NCBI GenBank assembly: GCA_946538795.1
Contig: CAMNGY010000073.1
Coordinates: forward strand, 1-7,206
DNA length: 7,206 nt
Source: an uncultured Treponema sp.
Lineage (GTDB): Bacteria; Spirochaetota; Spirochaetia; Treponematales; Treponemataceae
Direction of reading: 5' to 3'
Shown here one piece after another: positions 1 to 6,757 of the stretch. The notes beneath the pieces are model-generated. The model made no database searches and was not told where the DNA came from. It saw only the letters and a list, made by a program, of their open reading frames with translations. The stretch's first letter is position 1. Every line of letters begins with the position of its first letter. Both the position numbers and the translations under genes were made by a program.

Positions 1-325
1 CCTCCGCAAAATACTTGAGCGAGCCCAACGCCTTGTCCAGCTCCTGTATCTCGTCAAAGAATATGAGCGTCCTGCCAGGAAGCACGGGCTTACCGGCCAA
101 TGCAGACACAATGCGCAGAATCCGTTTCACATCGTAATCGACGAACAAATCCTGCACCTTGGGATTGTTGTCGCAGTTTATCTTGATGTAATGCTCGTAT
201 TCATTCCTGCCGAACTCGTCCACGAGCCATGTCTTGCCAACCTGCCGCGCCCCTTCCAGAATCAGGGGCTTTCGCCCCGCCGACAGCTTCCACCTTACCA
301 GCCTGTCATACAGTATGCGCCTCAT
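1..325 (-). CDS. ATP-binding protein, AAA_14/DUF4143-type (N-terminal part, cut by window edge)
   Basis: The first 108 residues of a P-loop ATPase are visible and the rest lies beyond the window. The start MRRILYDRLVRWK is followed by the Walker A motif GARQVGKT (residues 25-32). A Walker B segment LIFFDEIQ follows, with acidic residues D91 and E92. The order 'short basic helix, kPLiLeGaRQVGKTwL, ~60 residues, FFDEIQ' is typical of the AAA_14 domain that is usually joined to a C-terminal DUF4143 domain. Such proteins are abundant in host-associated anaerobes and their cellular role is mostly unknown. The ATG at 325 is chosen because an in-frame TAA lies two codons upstream. The only purine-rich stretch (AAGG) is 1 nt from the ATG, so ribosome binding looks poor. 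The 33-bp repeat array ends 12 nt upstream and fills the whole leader. The family is clear; the function is not. Confidence 0.88.
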   Translation of the reverse strand, partial: MRRILYDRLVRWKLSAGRKPLILEGARQVGKTWLVDEFGRNEYEHYIKINCDNNPKVQDLFVDYDVKRILRIVSALAGKPVLPGRTLIFFDEIQELDKALGSLKYFAE

Positions 326-336
326 ACCTTATAGAT

Positions 337-490
337 AACACTTTTCTAGGGATAAATCAAGCGGTTTATCACACTTTTCTATGGATAAATCGGGTAAAAC
401 ACCACACTTTTCTGAGGATAAATCAGACGGAACGCCACATTTTTCTAGTGATAACGTGGGCAGGACAGCACACTTTTCTGAGGTAACGAC
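337..490. repeat. Tandem array, five 33-bp units
   Basis: Five copies of a 22-bp unit begin at 337, 370, 403, 436 and 469, exactly 33 bp apart. The best copy (403-424) reads CACACTTTTCT then GAGGATAAATC. The 11-bp spacers (aagcggtttat, gggtaaaacac, agacggaacgc, gggcaggacag) are unrelated. Copies at 337, 370 and 403 are nearly identical, while 436 and 469 are degenerate in their second half. On the minus strand each unit reads TTATCC, two or three variable bases, then AGAAAAGTGTG. The array starts 6 bp past the crcB stop and ends 12 bp before the ATPase start, so it is the leader or promoter region of the ATPase gene. Short open frames run through it only because 33 is divisible by 3. The spacing is too short for CRISPR. 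It could be a multi-site protein-binding region, or a remnant of a mobile-element end: IS21-family ends carry several internal repeats. Confidence 0.9.
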
Positions 491-496
491 GGCGGC

Positions 497-856
497 TTAC
501 AGTAAACTCGCGGCCTTCTTCCCGCAGCAGACTCCGGCAATGCAGCCGATGACGCTCAGCACGATATACAATGCGCAAAGCCCATAGGACTTGTTCCCCA
601 GAAGCGCACAGGCTTCCAATGAGAAGGTCGAAAAGGTCGTGAACCCGCCGCACACCCCGGTTTTCCAGAAAAGCATCGCGTTTTTAGAAGCGCCCCGGCT
701 CTCCACAATGCCAACCACAAATCCAATGAGGACAGCCCCCAGAAGATTCGTAAGCAGCGTGAGAAGCGGAAACTGGGATCTCAGCGGAATAAGGCTGATT
801 GCATACCGCCCGCTTGCCCCAAGCGCACCGCCCAACGCCACAAAAAGGAAATTCAT
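497..856 (-). CDS. crcB: Fluoride ion channel CrcB/FluC
   Basis: This 119-residue membrane protein exports fluoride passively as a dual-topology homodimer, lowering cytoplasmic fluoride. The length is typical of the family and four hydrophobic segments can be seen. The family signatures are all present: GGALGASGRY (9-18), TLLTNLLGAVLIGF (33-46) with the conserved asparagine N37, and GVCGGFTTFSTFSLEA (67-82), which carries the Phe/Thr residues lining the fluoride path and the central sodium site region. The start ATG at 856 has a strong Shine-Dalgarno GGGAGG (866-871) with a 9-nt spacer. It begins 78 nt after the mcrC stop on the same strand with no clear terminator between, so partial co-transcription is possible, although its function is unrelated to restriction. 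No second crcB copy follows, which fits the single-gene homodimer type. Confidence 0.97.
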   Translation of the reverse strand: MNFLFVALGGALGASGRYAISLIPLRSQFPLLTLLTNLLGAVLIGFVVGIVESRGASKNAMLFWKTGVCGGFTTFSTFSLEACALLGNKSYGLCALYIVLSVIGCIAGVCCGKKAASLL

Positions 857-934
857 CTGTTCGTTCCTCCCATCGCTTTATTCGTAACCCTGCTTGCCCT
901 CGCAGGAATAATCCCCAATCTCCCGTGAATTCGA
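857..934 (-). other. mcrC-crcB spacer with small hairpin
   Basis: This spacer contains the crcB Shine-Dalgarno GGGAGG (866-871) and a perfect 5-bp stem (CCTGC/GCAGG, 889-906, 8-nt loop). No U-run follows the stem in the direction of transcription, so it is not a convincing terminator. I looked for the fluoride riboswitch that often precedes crcB and did not recognise its conserved core. No clear -10 element is visible, so crcB may be read from upstream or from a weak promoter. Confidence 0.4.
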
Positions 935-2401
935 TTATGTTTCCCTCTGTACCGGCTGCTCTATTCCATGACTCGCCATGTAATCTGCAAATAGCCTCTC
1001 GCTCACCGCCATCCGCCCGGTGAAATCCCGCATGCTGTCCGATTCGTCATATTCAGGTATGTCCAGCCCGACCGTTGAAAGGCTCACGGATTTTTCATGC
1101 CCGGCAAGATATAAATCCGAAACGGGCGTCTTGTCTTTATATGAATGAGGATACATCAGTACCCCCCTGTTGCATCCGAACCTGTACATATAGGACAGGG
1201 CCTGGAAGCAGTCCTCGCGGGGGATGTCCGACTCCTCAAGGTGCTTGTATTTCGCATCCAGGATTGCGACGGGTTTTCCTTCATCCGCGGACTTCAAAAC
1301 GAAGTCCGGGAATATCGCCGTCTTCCGCCCGCCGGATTCCGTCTCAAAAAGATATTTTCTGCCCTCCCCGGTCCTGTTGTTCGGATGCTCAAGGAGCAGG
1401 GGTATCTTACGGGCCCTCATCTGTTCTTTCAGCACGACGTTCAGATATTCTTCCCACAGGGAAGCCCCGTCGAACAAAATGCCGTTCACCTGGTCATGCC
1501 GGGATGCCCCGTAGGAAACCCTGTCGTGCGTAAGGATTCTGACGCACAGTTTCCTGAGCGGCTCGTACTCCGTGTAATAAGGATGTGAGACAGGGCGGAG
1601 ATTTTTGTTTATGACAGGGGTGCGGGCTGCCCTGTCATAGCTTTCCGTGCTGCCCCTGACAAGCTGGACGGATTTTTCCATCTCATCGTCCAGGGAGAGG
1701 ATGTTTTTAAGTTCCTTAATCTCAGCGATGTACTCAATAGTATGCCTTACAAGTTGTGTCACGGAATTGTCCCCGCTGTATTCGCGGGTACGGTATGCTA
1801 TCTTTCCGCTGAAGGGAATGTTATGGCGGAAGTGCCGGGAAAAATTGATGACACCGCGGACATTGGCATCGTTGTGCTCCCTGTTGACATACGCCCTGAA
1901 CAGCCCCTGCGAGACCGCCTTCTTCAGTAAGGACGGGAAAAGATACACGATGAATTCATAAAAGAGGTCTTTTTCGGAATGAGTCAGCTCAACGGTCGGC
2001 GAAACGGAACAGACCTTCCTAAGCATATAATGCAGGAAAAACTGCCTTTCACCAGTGTCGAACCGGGACCTTATGGAGACCTGCACTCCGTTTGTCAGAC
2101 CGAAGAATCCCATCACATTCGTAGTCTTCACGACAGGTCTGTCCGTCTCAAGCCCCTGCACGGAACAGATTATTTTTCCCCCGTCGCCCAGCTCTCCTTC
2201 GACGGAGCGGGAAGGAAACACGATTGCCCCGCGCTCCTCAAGCTCTTTCAGGGAGACATTGTTGATAGAGTCCAATGCTTCCCTGACATCAGACTTTTGC
2301 CCGGCAGGAAGCTCCGCGAAAGCGGAGGAAATGCCTCCGTCCACGCTTACCGTCAGGGGAGAGCCTGAAAAGTCATTGTCATTGATCCGGATGTACAGCA
2401 T
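935..2401 (-). CDS. mcrC: McrC-like nuclease subunit of a type IV (McrBC) restriction system
   Basis: This 488-residue protein is the partner of the adjacent McrB. In McrBC systems McrC binds the McrB ring, stimulates its GTPase and carries the endonuclease active site. The N-terminal half contains the McrC-type segment VSIRSRFDTGERQFFLHYML (108-127). The C-terminal half carries a PD-(D/E)xK nuclease core: a preceding helix LWEEYL (315-320), IFPDFVL with P365-D366, then AILDAKYK with D382 and K384, and EDCFQALSYMY (397-406) with Q400. These match the catalytic Asp, the DxK motif and the trailing Gln-containing helix of the family. It is longer than E. coli McrC (about 348 residues). The ATG at 2401 comes 3 nt after the mcrB stop with only a weak ribosome site, so translation is probably coupled to mcrB. 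Base composition is about 55% G+C, like the flanking genes. Confidence 0.95.
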   Translation of the reverse strand: MLYIRINDNDFSGSPLTVSVDGGISSAFAELPAGQKSDVREALDSINNVSLKELEERGAIVFPSRSVEGELGDGGKIICSVQGLETDRPVVKTTNVMGFFGLTNGVQVSIRSRFDTGERQFFLHYMLRKVCSVSPTVELTHSEKDLFYEFIVYLFPSLLKKAVSQGLFRAYVNREHNDANVRGVINFSRHFRHNIPFSGKIAYRTREYSGDNSVTQLVRHTIEYIAEIKELKNILSLDDEMEKSVQLVRGSTESYDRAARTPVINKNLRPVSHPYYTEYEPLRKLCVRILTHDRVSYGASRHDQVNGILFDGASLWEEYLNVVLKEQMRARKIPLLLEHPNNRTGEGRKYLFETESGGRKTAIFPDFVLKSADEGKPVAILDAKYKHLEESDIPREDCFQALSYMYRFGCNRGVLMYPHSYKDKTPVSDLYLAGHEKSVSLSTVGLDIPEYDESDSMRDFTGRMAVSERLFADYMASHGIEQPVQRET

Positions 2402-2404
2402 ATA

Positions 2405-5251
2405 TCAGTCCGCACCGGCGGTCGCAGAAGCCCCGTTGTCATCATATGCGGCTTTCAGCTTTTTCATCTTATCCTTTATATCTGCCTGACCACGCAAGTA
2501 TTCCCGCAGAAGGGGCTCAAGGTTGTACTCCCACAAGCTAGCAAACGGATCGAGCTCGTCAGCGTCGTACATCTTATACTTCAGGAAATAGGCAGCTCCG
2601 ACCTGATACGATGACGAAAGCCCTATGTAATCGCTTACGATTTCAGCGTTCAGCCTTTTCATGCGGTTCGTTATCTCGTCGATATCATCGATGCTCAAAT
2701 TGGGAAGATTCCCCGGAGTGAGCATCTCCTCCGCAGAGTCATCAGCAGTGATTTCCTTGAAGGAAAAACGGCGGCGCATCGCCAGGTCCATGCTCTCCAC
2801 GCTGCGGTCAATGTCGTTCATTGTGCCGATGATGTAGACGTTCTCCGGAACGTAAAAGCCCTCATAGAACACATCACCAGCCTCAACAAGATTCTGATAT
2901 TGCGTCTGCCCCCGCCCCTCCGTTCCACGATAGCCTGGGTCGATTGAGAAAAACAGTTCGCCAAAAATCTTTGAAAGCTCACCACGATTGATTTCGTCAA
3001 TGATGAAGAGGAAAGGTTGTACATTTGATGCAACCGTACCTTCTTTATAGTCTTGTAAGCCCATTTCATCTTTCATGTATTTTACAATAGCTTTTCTATA
3101 ATTATCATGTCCCCCAGATGGAATTCCTGGTAAGCCACGGTAAATATTGTAGCACTGTTCCTTTGTGAAAAACTTTGATTGCCCCCGAATCCAATTGCCT
3201 TTTTCATAATCATCATTTTCATAAGTGCGATTTGTGAGTCCATTACCATACTCATTTAATTCAATTTTCATTTCATCGCGACCGCTAAGAAGCGGTACTT
3301 TTATAAAATTGATTTCATTCAATTTTTCTATAAGCTTGTCCCAAATCTCAGCAAAATTATCTATTCCATCTATTTTTGATTTTTCCAGTGCCCTCTTGCA
3401 AAACGCCTTGAACACACCGTCTTTTCGCTCAAAGCCAATCTGCCCATTGTTTTCATCATTTACAGGGCGTAATCCTTCCACAAAATCCGTGTAATCGTAC
3501 GACGGGTGAAACTGGACAAAGCCGACTTCCACACCATTCGCCCCAAGCTCCGCTGCAAGGGCAGGAGCTATTTTATTCCTTGCAAGATATGTCTTCCCTG
3601 TCCCCGGTGCACCATGCAAGATGAGGTTATGAGTGGCTTTGAGCAATTTAGCCAATTTTCTTTCCAAAGGCTGATTTTCAATTGCCTGTCTTTCAAGATT
3701 CTTCATTATTTTCTCTCCGAATTCTTTTGAAACTCCATAAAGCGATAGAGAGACTACCCCCGAGGTAATCTCAGATACAACACCTTCCGTTGAAACCTGT
3801 GTATCGTGATTATAACAGAGCCATTTTTCTACATTTATACGTTGCCCCCAGTCATCCTCTCCGTTTCGCAAATCCTCATAAAAAACATCACTCTCCGAGA
3901 ATTTCACAATTCCAGAATTATACTCATTAACTTTATTTTCTATCGTTTTTGCTATTGAAGAAACTTGAGCTTTCTCGGATGTAAATTCTTTTACGATTCC
4001 ATAGGCGTATATCAAATTGCCGTATGTTAAGAACAGAACATCACCTTTATGCACTTTCTTCACTTGGGCCAGAAAATTTGTGACAGCGGATGTCGTCTGC
4101 AACCCATAGCGCTGTTGTGCACACCAAACACAATCATTTACGGCTTTTTCCCAATAATCTTCATCCGAAAGCTTTGCAATCCAATATTTTCGTTCGTGCA
4201 CAAGGCTCTTTCCACTTTCAAACAAAACATAGATTATATTCTGAGCAATCAGTTTTAACGAGGATATATAACCATCCGTATGCTCGTTATAAAATGCCAT
4301 GATATCTGAATCCCCTTCCACCAAAGGAGCAAATTCATCTATCAGCGACAAATAATGCTCATATTTATTACCAGCAATTTCAGAATCAATATTCAGATAT
4401 TTACAAAGTGATTCATAATAACTCGGCTTGTAAAATGTATATGATTGTGGATTCTTACAAGCGAGAAAAACCGATGCAGACCGCTCATCGTTAGGCCTTG
4501 CATAACTTTTATCAAAACTCGAAGTCAAATCATTAATATCCGATTTAAACTTCCCTAACCTATTTCTCAGTTCCTCACCTTCATTGCATAGAGAATTCAA
4601 TACGGAATCTAACCGTTCATCTTCAAGGAAGAGTTTGGCATTGTTCAGAGCCGTATAAAAGAAAAGATTGGAAGCTTCTTTTGTCTCGCTCGTTTTTCCA
4701 AGTAAATACAACAAAAGCTCTTTCCATGTCTTTCCCTTTGCATAAGTTATTGTTTCCCATTTATATGCTTCATCATCGAAAGCATCTTTTGGATTCTCCC
4801 GCATAAGAGTCTTATACTTTTTCAAAAGGTTTTTCCATTCAATATTATCCTCTTCGAGCGGATATTTTGACAAGTCAATCTCCTGGAGAGCTGCCTTTAA
4901 TTCATCACGAAGTTTCCAAATGTATACACCTTTGTGATTATCAGTTTTTGAAACAGAACGGCCAAAATACAAAATAGGAAAAAGATTTTCAGGGGGCTGT
5001 TTTATGCTTTTCTCTTTTTTGAGAATTCGGCGGGCAAGTTGTGTAGATGCCATGTTATAACTTGAATCTGTTCTTCCGTATTTCTCCGCAAGCTCCGCAC
5101 ACGTTGCCTCGCCTCCCAAGTCAAGGAATCTCCGCATCATGCACATTGAGTTGAAATTAAAAACTTTTTCATCGTTCAATAATTCTAACCATCTTTCCTT
5201 TGTGATGTTCGGGTCATACACAGCCTTTGAGGGCCACCATTCCTCTGCCAT
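2405..5251 (-). CDS. mcrB: McrB-like AAA+ NTPase and DNA-recognition subunit of a type IV restriction system
   Basis: This is the large motor and specificity subunit, 948 residues from the preferred start, about twice E. coli McrB. In the family a GTP-driven hexamer recognises modified cytosines and translocates until McrC cuts. The AAA+ core is complete: Walker A GAPGTGKT (547-554), HPSYDYTDFVEGLRP (582-596), Walker B FLFIIDEINRG (747-757, D752 E753), the McrB signature GTMNDIDRS (809-817) and arginine finger region RRRF (826-829). The N-terminus (about 10-125) carries a segment common in large McrB proteins, with a winged-helix-like part (GGEATCAELAEKYGR) and ending VYIWKLRDEL. Residues 355-422, including VHKGDVLFLTYGNLIYAYGIV, resemble a PUA/EVE-like modified-base reader; this is inferred from pattern only. 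Residues 140-350 are unrecognised. The base composition is mosaic, with AT-rich variable parts and a motor resembling its neighbours. It lies 53 nt downstream of the small gene and 3 nt upstream of mcrC. Confidence 0.95.
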   Translation of the reverse strand: MAEEWWPSKAVYDPNITKERWLELLNDEKVFNFNSMCMMRRFLDLGGEATCAELAEKYGRTDSSYNMASTQLARRILKKEKSIKQPPENLFPILYFGRSVSKTDNHKGVYIWKLRDELKAALQEIDLSKYPLEEDNIEWKNLLKKYKTLMRENPKDAFDDEAYKWETITYAKGKTWKELLLYLLGKTSETKEASNLFFYTALNNAKLFLEDERLDSVLNSLCNEGEELRNRLGKFKSDINDLTSSFDKSYARPNDERSASVFLACKNPQSYTFYKPSYYESLCKYLNIDSEIAGNKYEHYLSLIDEFAPLVEGDSDIMAFYNEHTDGYISSLKLIAQNIIYVLFESGKSLVHERKYWIAKLSDEDYWEKAVNDCVWCAQQRYGLQTTSAVTNFLAQVKKVHKGDVLFLTYGNLIYAYGIVKEFTSEKAQVSSIAKTIENKVNEYNSGIVKFSESDVFYEDLRNGEDDWGQRINVEKWLCYNHDTQVSTEGVVSEITSGVVSLSLYGVSKEFGEKIMKNLERQAIENQPLERKLAKLLKATHNLILHGAPGTGKTYLARNKIAPALAAELGANGVEVGFVQFHPSYDYTDFVEGLRPVNDENNGQIGFERKDGVFKAFCKRALEKSKIDGIDNFAEIWDKLIEKLNEINFIKVPLLSGRDEMKIELNEYGNGLTNRTYENDDYEKGNWIRGQSKFFTKEQCYNIYRGLPGIPSGGHDNYRKAIVKYMKDEMGLQDYKEGTVASNVQPFLFIIDEINRGELSKIFGELFFSIDPGYRGTEGRGQTQYQNLVEAGDVFYEGFYVPENVYIIGTMNDIDRSVESMDLAMRRRFSFKEITADDSAEEMLTPGNLPNLSIDDIDEITNRMKRLNAEIVSDYIGLSSSYQVGAAYFLKYKMYDADELDPFASLWEYNLEPLLREYLRGQADIKDKMKKLKAAYDDNGASATAGAD

Positions 5252-5259
5252 CTTTTTCA

Positions 5260-5265
5260 CTCCTC
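5260..5265 (-). promoter_or_regulatory. Shine-Dalgarno that decides the mcrB start
   Basis: GAGGAG lies 8 nt before the ATG at 5251. It overlaps the in-frame GTG at 5260, which would give three extra residues (MKK). A ribosome bound here is correctly placed for the ATG and far too close for the GTG, so the ATG is preferred. Confidence 0.75.
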
Positions 5266-5304
5266 AGTATTATTGCCCTATATTAACTCAAAATAAGACA
5301 TGCT

Positions 5305-5685
5305 TCAAGAACTTGCCCTCATCTCCTCTTCTACGTCCGCAAGCGACATTCCTTTCTTGTGCACGAATTTATCAGATTGTACGAATTGTGCGATGCTTGC
5401 CCTCTTTTCATCATCAACATACGTTCGGTTTATCAAATCCGTATGCTCAAGAGGATTATCCATGGTCCAGTATTTCATGTCGCCGATCCTAAGCACGCGG
5501 TAGTCGGAGTTCCCGTATTTCTCCGTATATCCTTGCTCCCGGAGTAAATATGCGAATTCGACCATCTGCCTTTGAATCTCCGGTCTCCACGCAAGGCAGG
5601 TGTATTCGTGCGGTGCATGGGGGTAGGTCTTTGCATATTGCCAGCGGAGAGAATTCACGAAACATTCGGCTTGCTCCAGCATCAT
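5305..5685 (-). CDS. Small conserved-looking protein, first gene of the mcrBC operon
   Basis: This 126-residue soluble protein has no function I can assign. Two segments look like family signatures: WQYAKTYPHAPHEYT (15-29) and KYWTMDNPLEHTDLINR (71-87). From memory, small uncharacterised proteins of bacteria and phages share the pattern 'W.fAKTmPh.PH.YT ... G..YWTM..P...T.LINR'; this needs a search. The charged tail (88-126) appears to extend beyond that shared core. No signal peptide, membrane segment or nuclease motif is seen. Several His, Tyr and Trp residues cluster in the two motifs, which would suit a binding pocket or an enzyme. The start ATG at 5685 has AAGGAG at 5692-5697 (6-nt spacer); the second ATG at 5682 would have 9 nt. 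It lies directly behind promoter A and ahead of mcrB, so it is probably co-expressed with the restriction system. Confidence 0.88.
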   Translation of the reverse strand: MMLEQAECFVNSLRWQYAKTYPHAPHEYTCLAWRPEIQRQMVEFAYLLREQGYTEKYGNSDYRVLRIGDMKYWTMDNPLEHTDLINRTYVDDEKRASIAQFVQSDKFVHKKGMSLADVEEEMRASS

Positions 5686-5717
5686 AGGCAGCTCCTTATT
5701 TTTTTATTCACGATGTT

Positions 5718-5756
5718 ATTATATCACGCAGCCGGTGTCGTAGAGTGTCACCGTGA
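5718..5756 (-). promoter_or_regulatory. Promoter A (mcrBC operon) with 23-bp upstream motif
   Basis: On the minus strand an extended -10, TGATATAAT (5718-5726), is preceded by a 23-bp element (5734-5756). The gap between the hexamer and the motif is 10 nt. The element covers the place of the -35 box, where no good TTGACA is seen (ACTCTA at 17-nt spacing). This suggests an activator or another dedicated regulator. In plus-strand terms the motif is GGTGTC-G-TAGA-G-TGTCACCGTGA. It contains GTGTC twice, 10 bp apart, and the odd palindrome TCAC-C-GTGA. A run of seven T lies just upstream. The expected transcript starts near 5711, giving a leader of about 25 nt with a strong ribosome site. Confidence 0.75.
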
Positions 5757-5798
5757 AAAAAACTACGCACGGGGCCTCACGATGTCGAACAGGCGGTC

Positions 5799-6650
5799 CT
5801 AGTCCAATATGCCCCCGGGGAAGTCCGTCACGCTTTTGTCATAGGTGAGGTCAATGAGGCTTCGGTCTATTATTTCCCCTTCTTTATAGTTGTGATATAC
5901 AAGCGGGAAACGATTTATCACCTCTTGTCTAAATTCAGGGCAGAAATCATTCAAGTAATCACAAAGGAGCTGTTTTTTATCCCTGTTCGGATTGAACGCA
6001 ATAGAAGGAACCTCGCCATACGAAAGTGTGTAATCGTCCGCCTTGTGCATCTGGTAGAGGTCCTCGTTCAGGTTGACGAATGTGTCGGGCTCAGGATAAT
6101 CGAGGAATTTTTCCATGATGGCGCGGTACTGATGGTTGCGCTCAAGCTCGCGGGCAATCAGGACCATGAAGGCAGGGAGCAGCTTGTACAGGGGATGCAG
6201 GTGCTCCATCGTCCCGGCAATGAGGCCGCCATTTTTGTCGTAGGCCGCGACCGTAAGCTTCTCCCCCTTCAGATATGCCCTGTAGGAGTACAGCCCGCTT
6301 TCCAGCACCTTGTTCTCCCTCCAGTCTTCGGGGACATCCAGCTCAAGACAGTATTCGTCCTTGGCCGGGCTTACCCAATAATCCCCGAACGGCTCCTGCC
6401 GGTCGCAGGCGGCCTTTTCCGCAACCTTCGGCTCCTCTTTGTCCGCATTTATAATGGAAGAAAGCATGCTTGAAAAAAGAATCATGGCTTCCCCGATAGG
6501 CTGGCAGAGGGTCGTCGTCCCGTTGTATGACTGGTTGTCCGGGTGAACGTAGTACTGGGTCCCGTCGCTCAGGTGCTTGAAGCCGAAGCCCTTGTAAATC
6601 AGCTTCGAGTTGTTCCGTACAAGCTTAAACGCAATTTTGAACAAGTTCAT
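5799..6650 (-). CDS. Uncharacterised 283-residue protein
   Basis: I do not recognise a family. The protein looks cytosolic, with no signal peptide and no convincing membrane span. Visible parts are a basic N-terminus (MNLFKIAFKLVRNN), a Tyr/Gly-rich segment FKHLSDGTQYYVHPDNQSYN (24-43), an acidic/Cys-containing middle (70-110), a beta-like segment KGEKLTVAAYDKNGGLIAG (128-146), a helix LHPLYKLLPAFMVLIARELE (151-170) and an acidic C-terminal part ending TDFPGGILD. No Walker, nuclease or helix-turn-helix motif stands out. The ATG at 6650 overlaps the TGA of a short upstream frame (ATGA) and has AGGGG about 11 nt upstream, suggesting coupled translation. It ends 43 nt before the mcrBC promoter motif and stands behind promoter B, whose motif matches that of the mcrBC operon. 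A shared role with McrBC is therefore plausible but is inferred from context only. Confidence 0.85.
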   Translation of the reverse strand: MNLFKIAFKLVRNNSKLIYKGFGFKHLSDGTQYYVHPDNQSYNGTTTLCQPIGEAMILFSSMLSSIINADKEEPKVAEKAACDRQEPFGDYWVSPAKDEYCLELDVPEDWRENKVLESGLYSYRAYLKGEKLTVAAYDKNGGLIAGTMEHLHPLYKLLPAFMVLIARELERNHQYRAIMEKFLDYPEPDTFVNLNEDLYQMHKADDYTLSYGEVPSIAFNPNRDKKQLLCDYLNDFCPEFRQEVINRFPLVYHNYKEGEIIDRSLIDLTYDKSVTDFPGGILD

Positions 6651-6750
6651 GTATCTTCTGTCCCCTTGTCAAGCATTATTTCTTCCGTCACATATTCCCA
6701 GCTTTCATCGGGCGGGGCTGTTTTTTCAAGATTTCAGATCTGTTGCTCAT
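6647..6750 (-). pseudogene. Possible 34-codon small ORF, frame broken at an A6 run
   Basis: The ATG at 6750 opens MSNRSEILKK and, in its own frame, stops after 20 codons. At the A6 run in TTG AAA AAA CAG, shifting back by one base enters a frame reading TAPPDESWEYVTEE and ending in DKGTEDT. The TGA of that frame (6647-6649) overlaps the ATG of the 283-residue gene. The second frame has no good start of its own after its upstream TGA. The joined product of 34 residues is charged and protein-like. It could be a decayed gene, a sequencing error in a homopolymer, or a programmed -1 shift. The ATG stands 7 nt after the -10 box of promoter B, so the transcript could be leaderless. No homologue is known to me. 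Confidence 0.35.
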
Positions 6751-6757
6751 AATCAAT

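Noticed and set aside
229..486. An 85-residue plus-strand protein with 11-residue repeats (and an overlapping plus-strand frame)
   Set aside because: The open frames arise because the 33-bp DNA repeat is a multiple of three. They overlap the minus-strand ATPase gene and lack a ribosome site.
337..490. CRISPR array
   Set aside because: The units are 22 bp with only 11-bp spacers, far shorter than CRISPR spacers, and no cas gene is present.
857..934. Fluoride riboswitch before crcB
   Set aside because: The conserved pseudoknotted core was not recognisable; only a simple 5-bp hairpin is present.
1075..1588. Two overlapping plus-strand ORFs of about 150 residues
   Set aside because: They are antisense to the catalytic half of mcrC, which has clear motifs, and they show no protein-like pattern of their own.
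5756..5798. Intrinsic terminator between the 283-residue gene and promoter A
   Set aside because: A T7 run is present on the minus strand, but no stable stem precedes it. The only pairing (CCGTG with CACGG) encloses the T-run.
5892..6473. A 193-residue plus-strand ORF
   Set aside because: It lies entirely opposite the 283-residue gene, has no ribosome site and no family-like sequence. It looks like a shadow frame in G+C-rich coding DNA.
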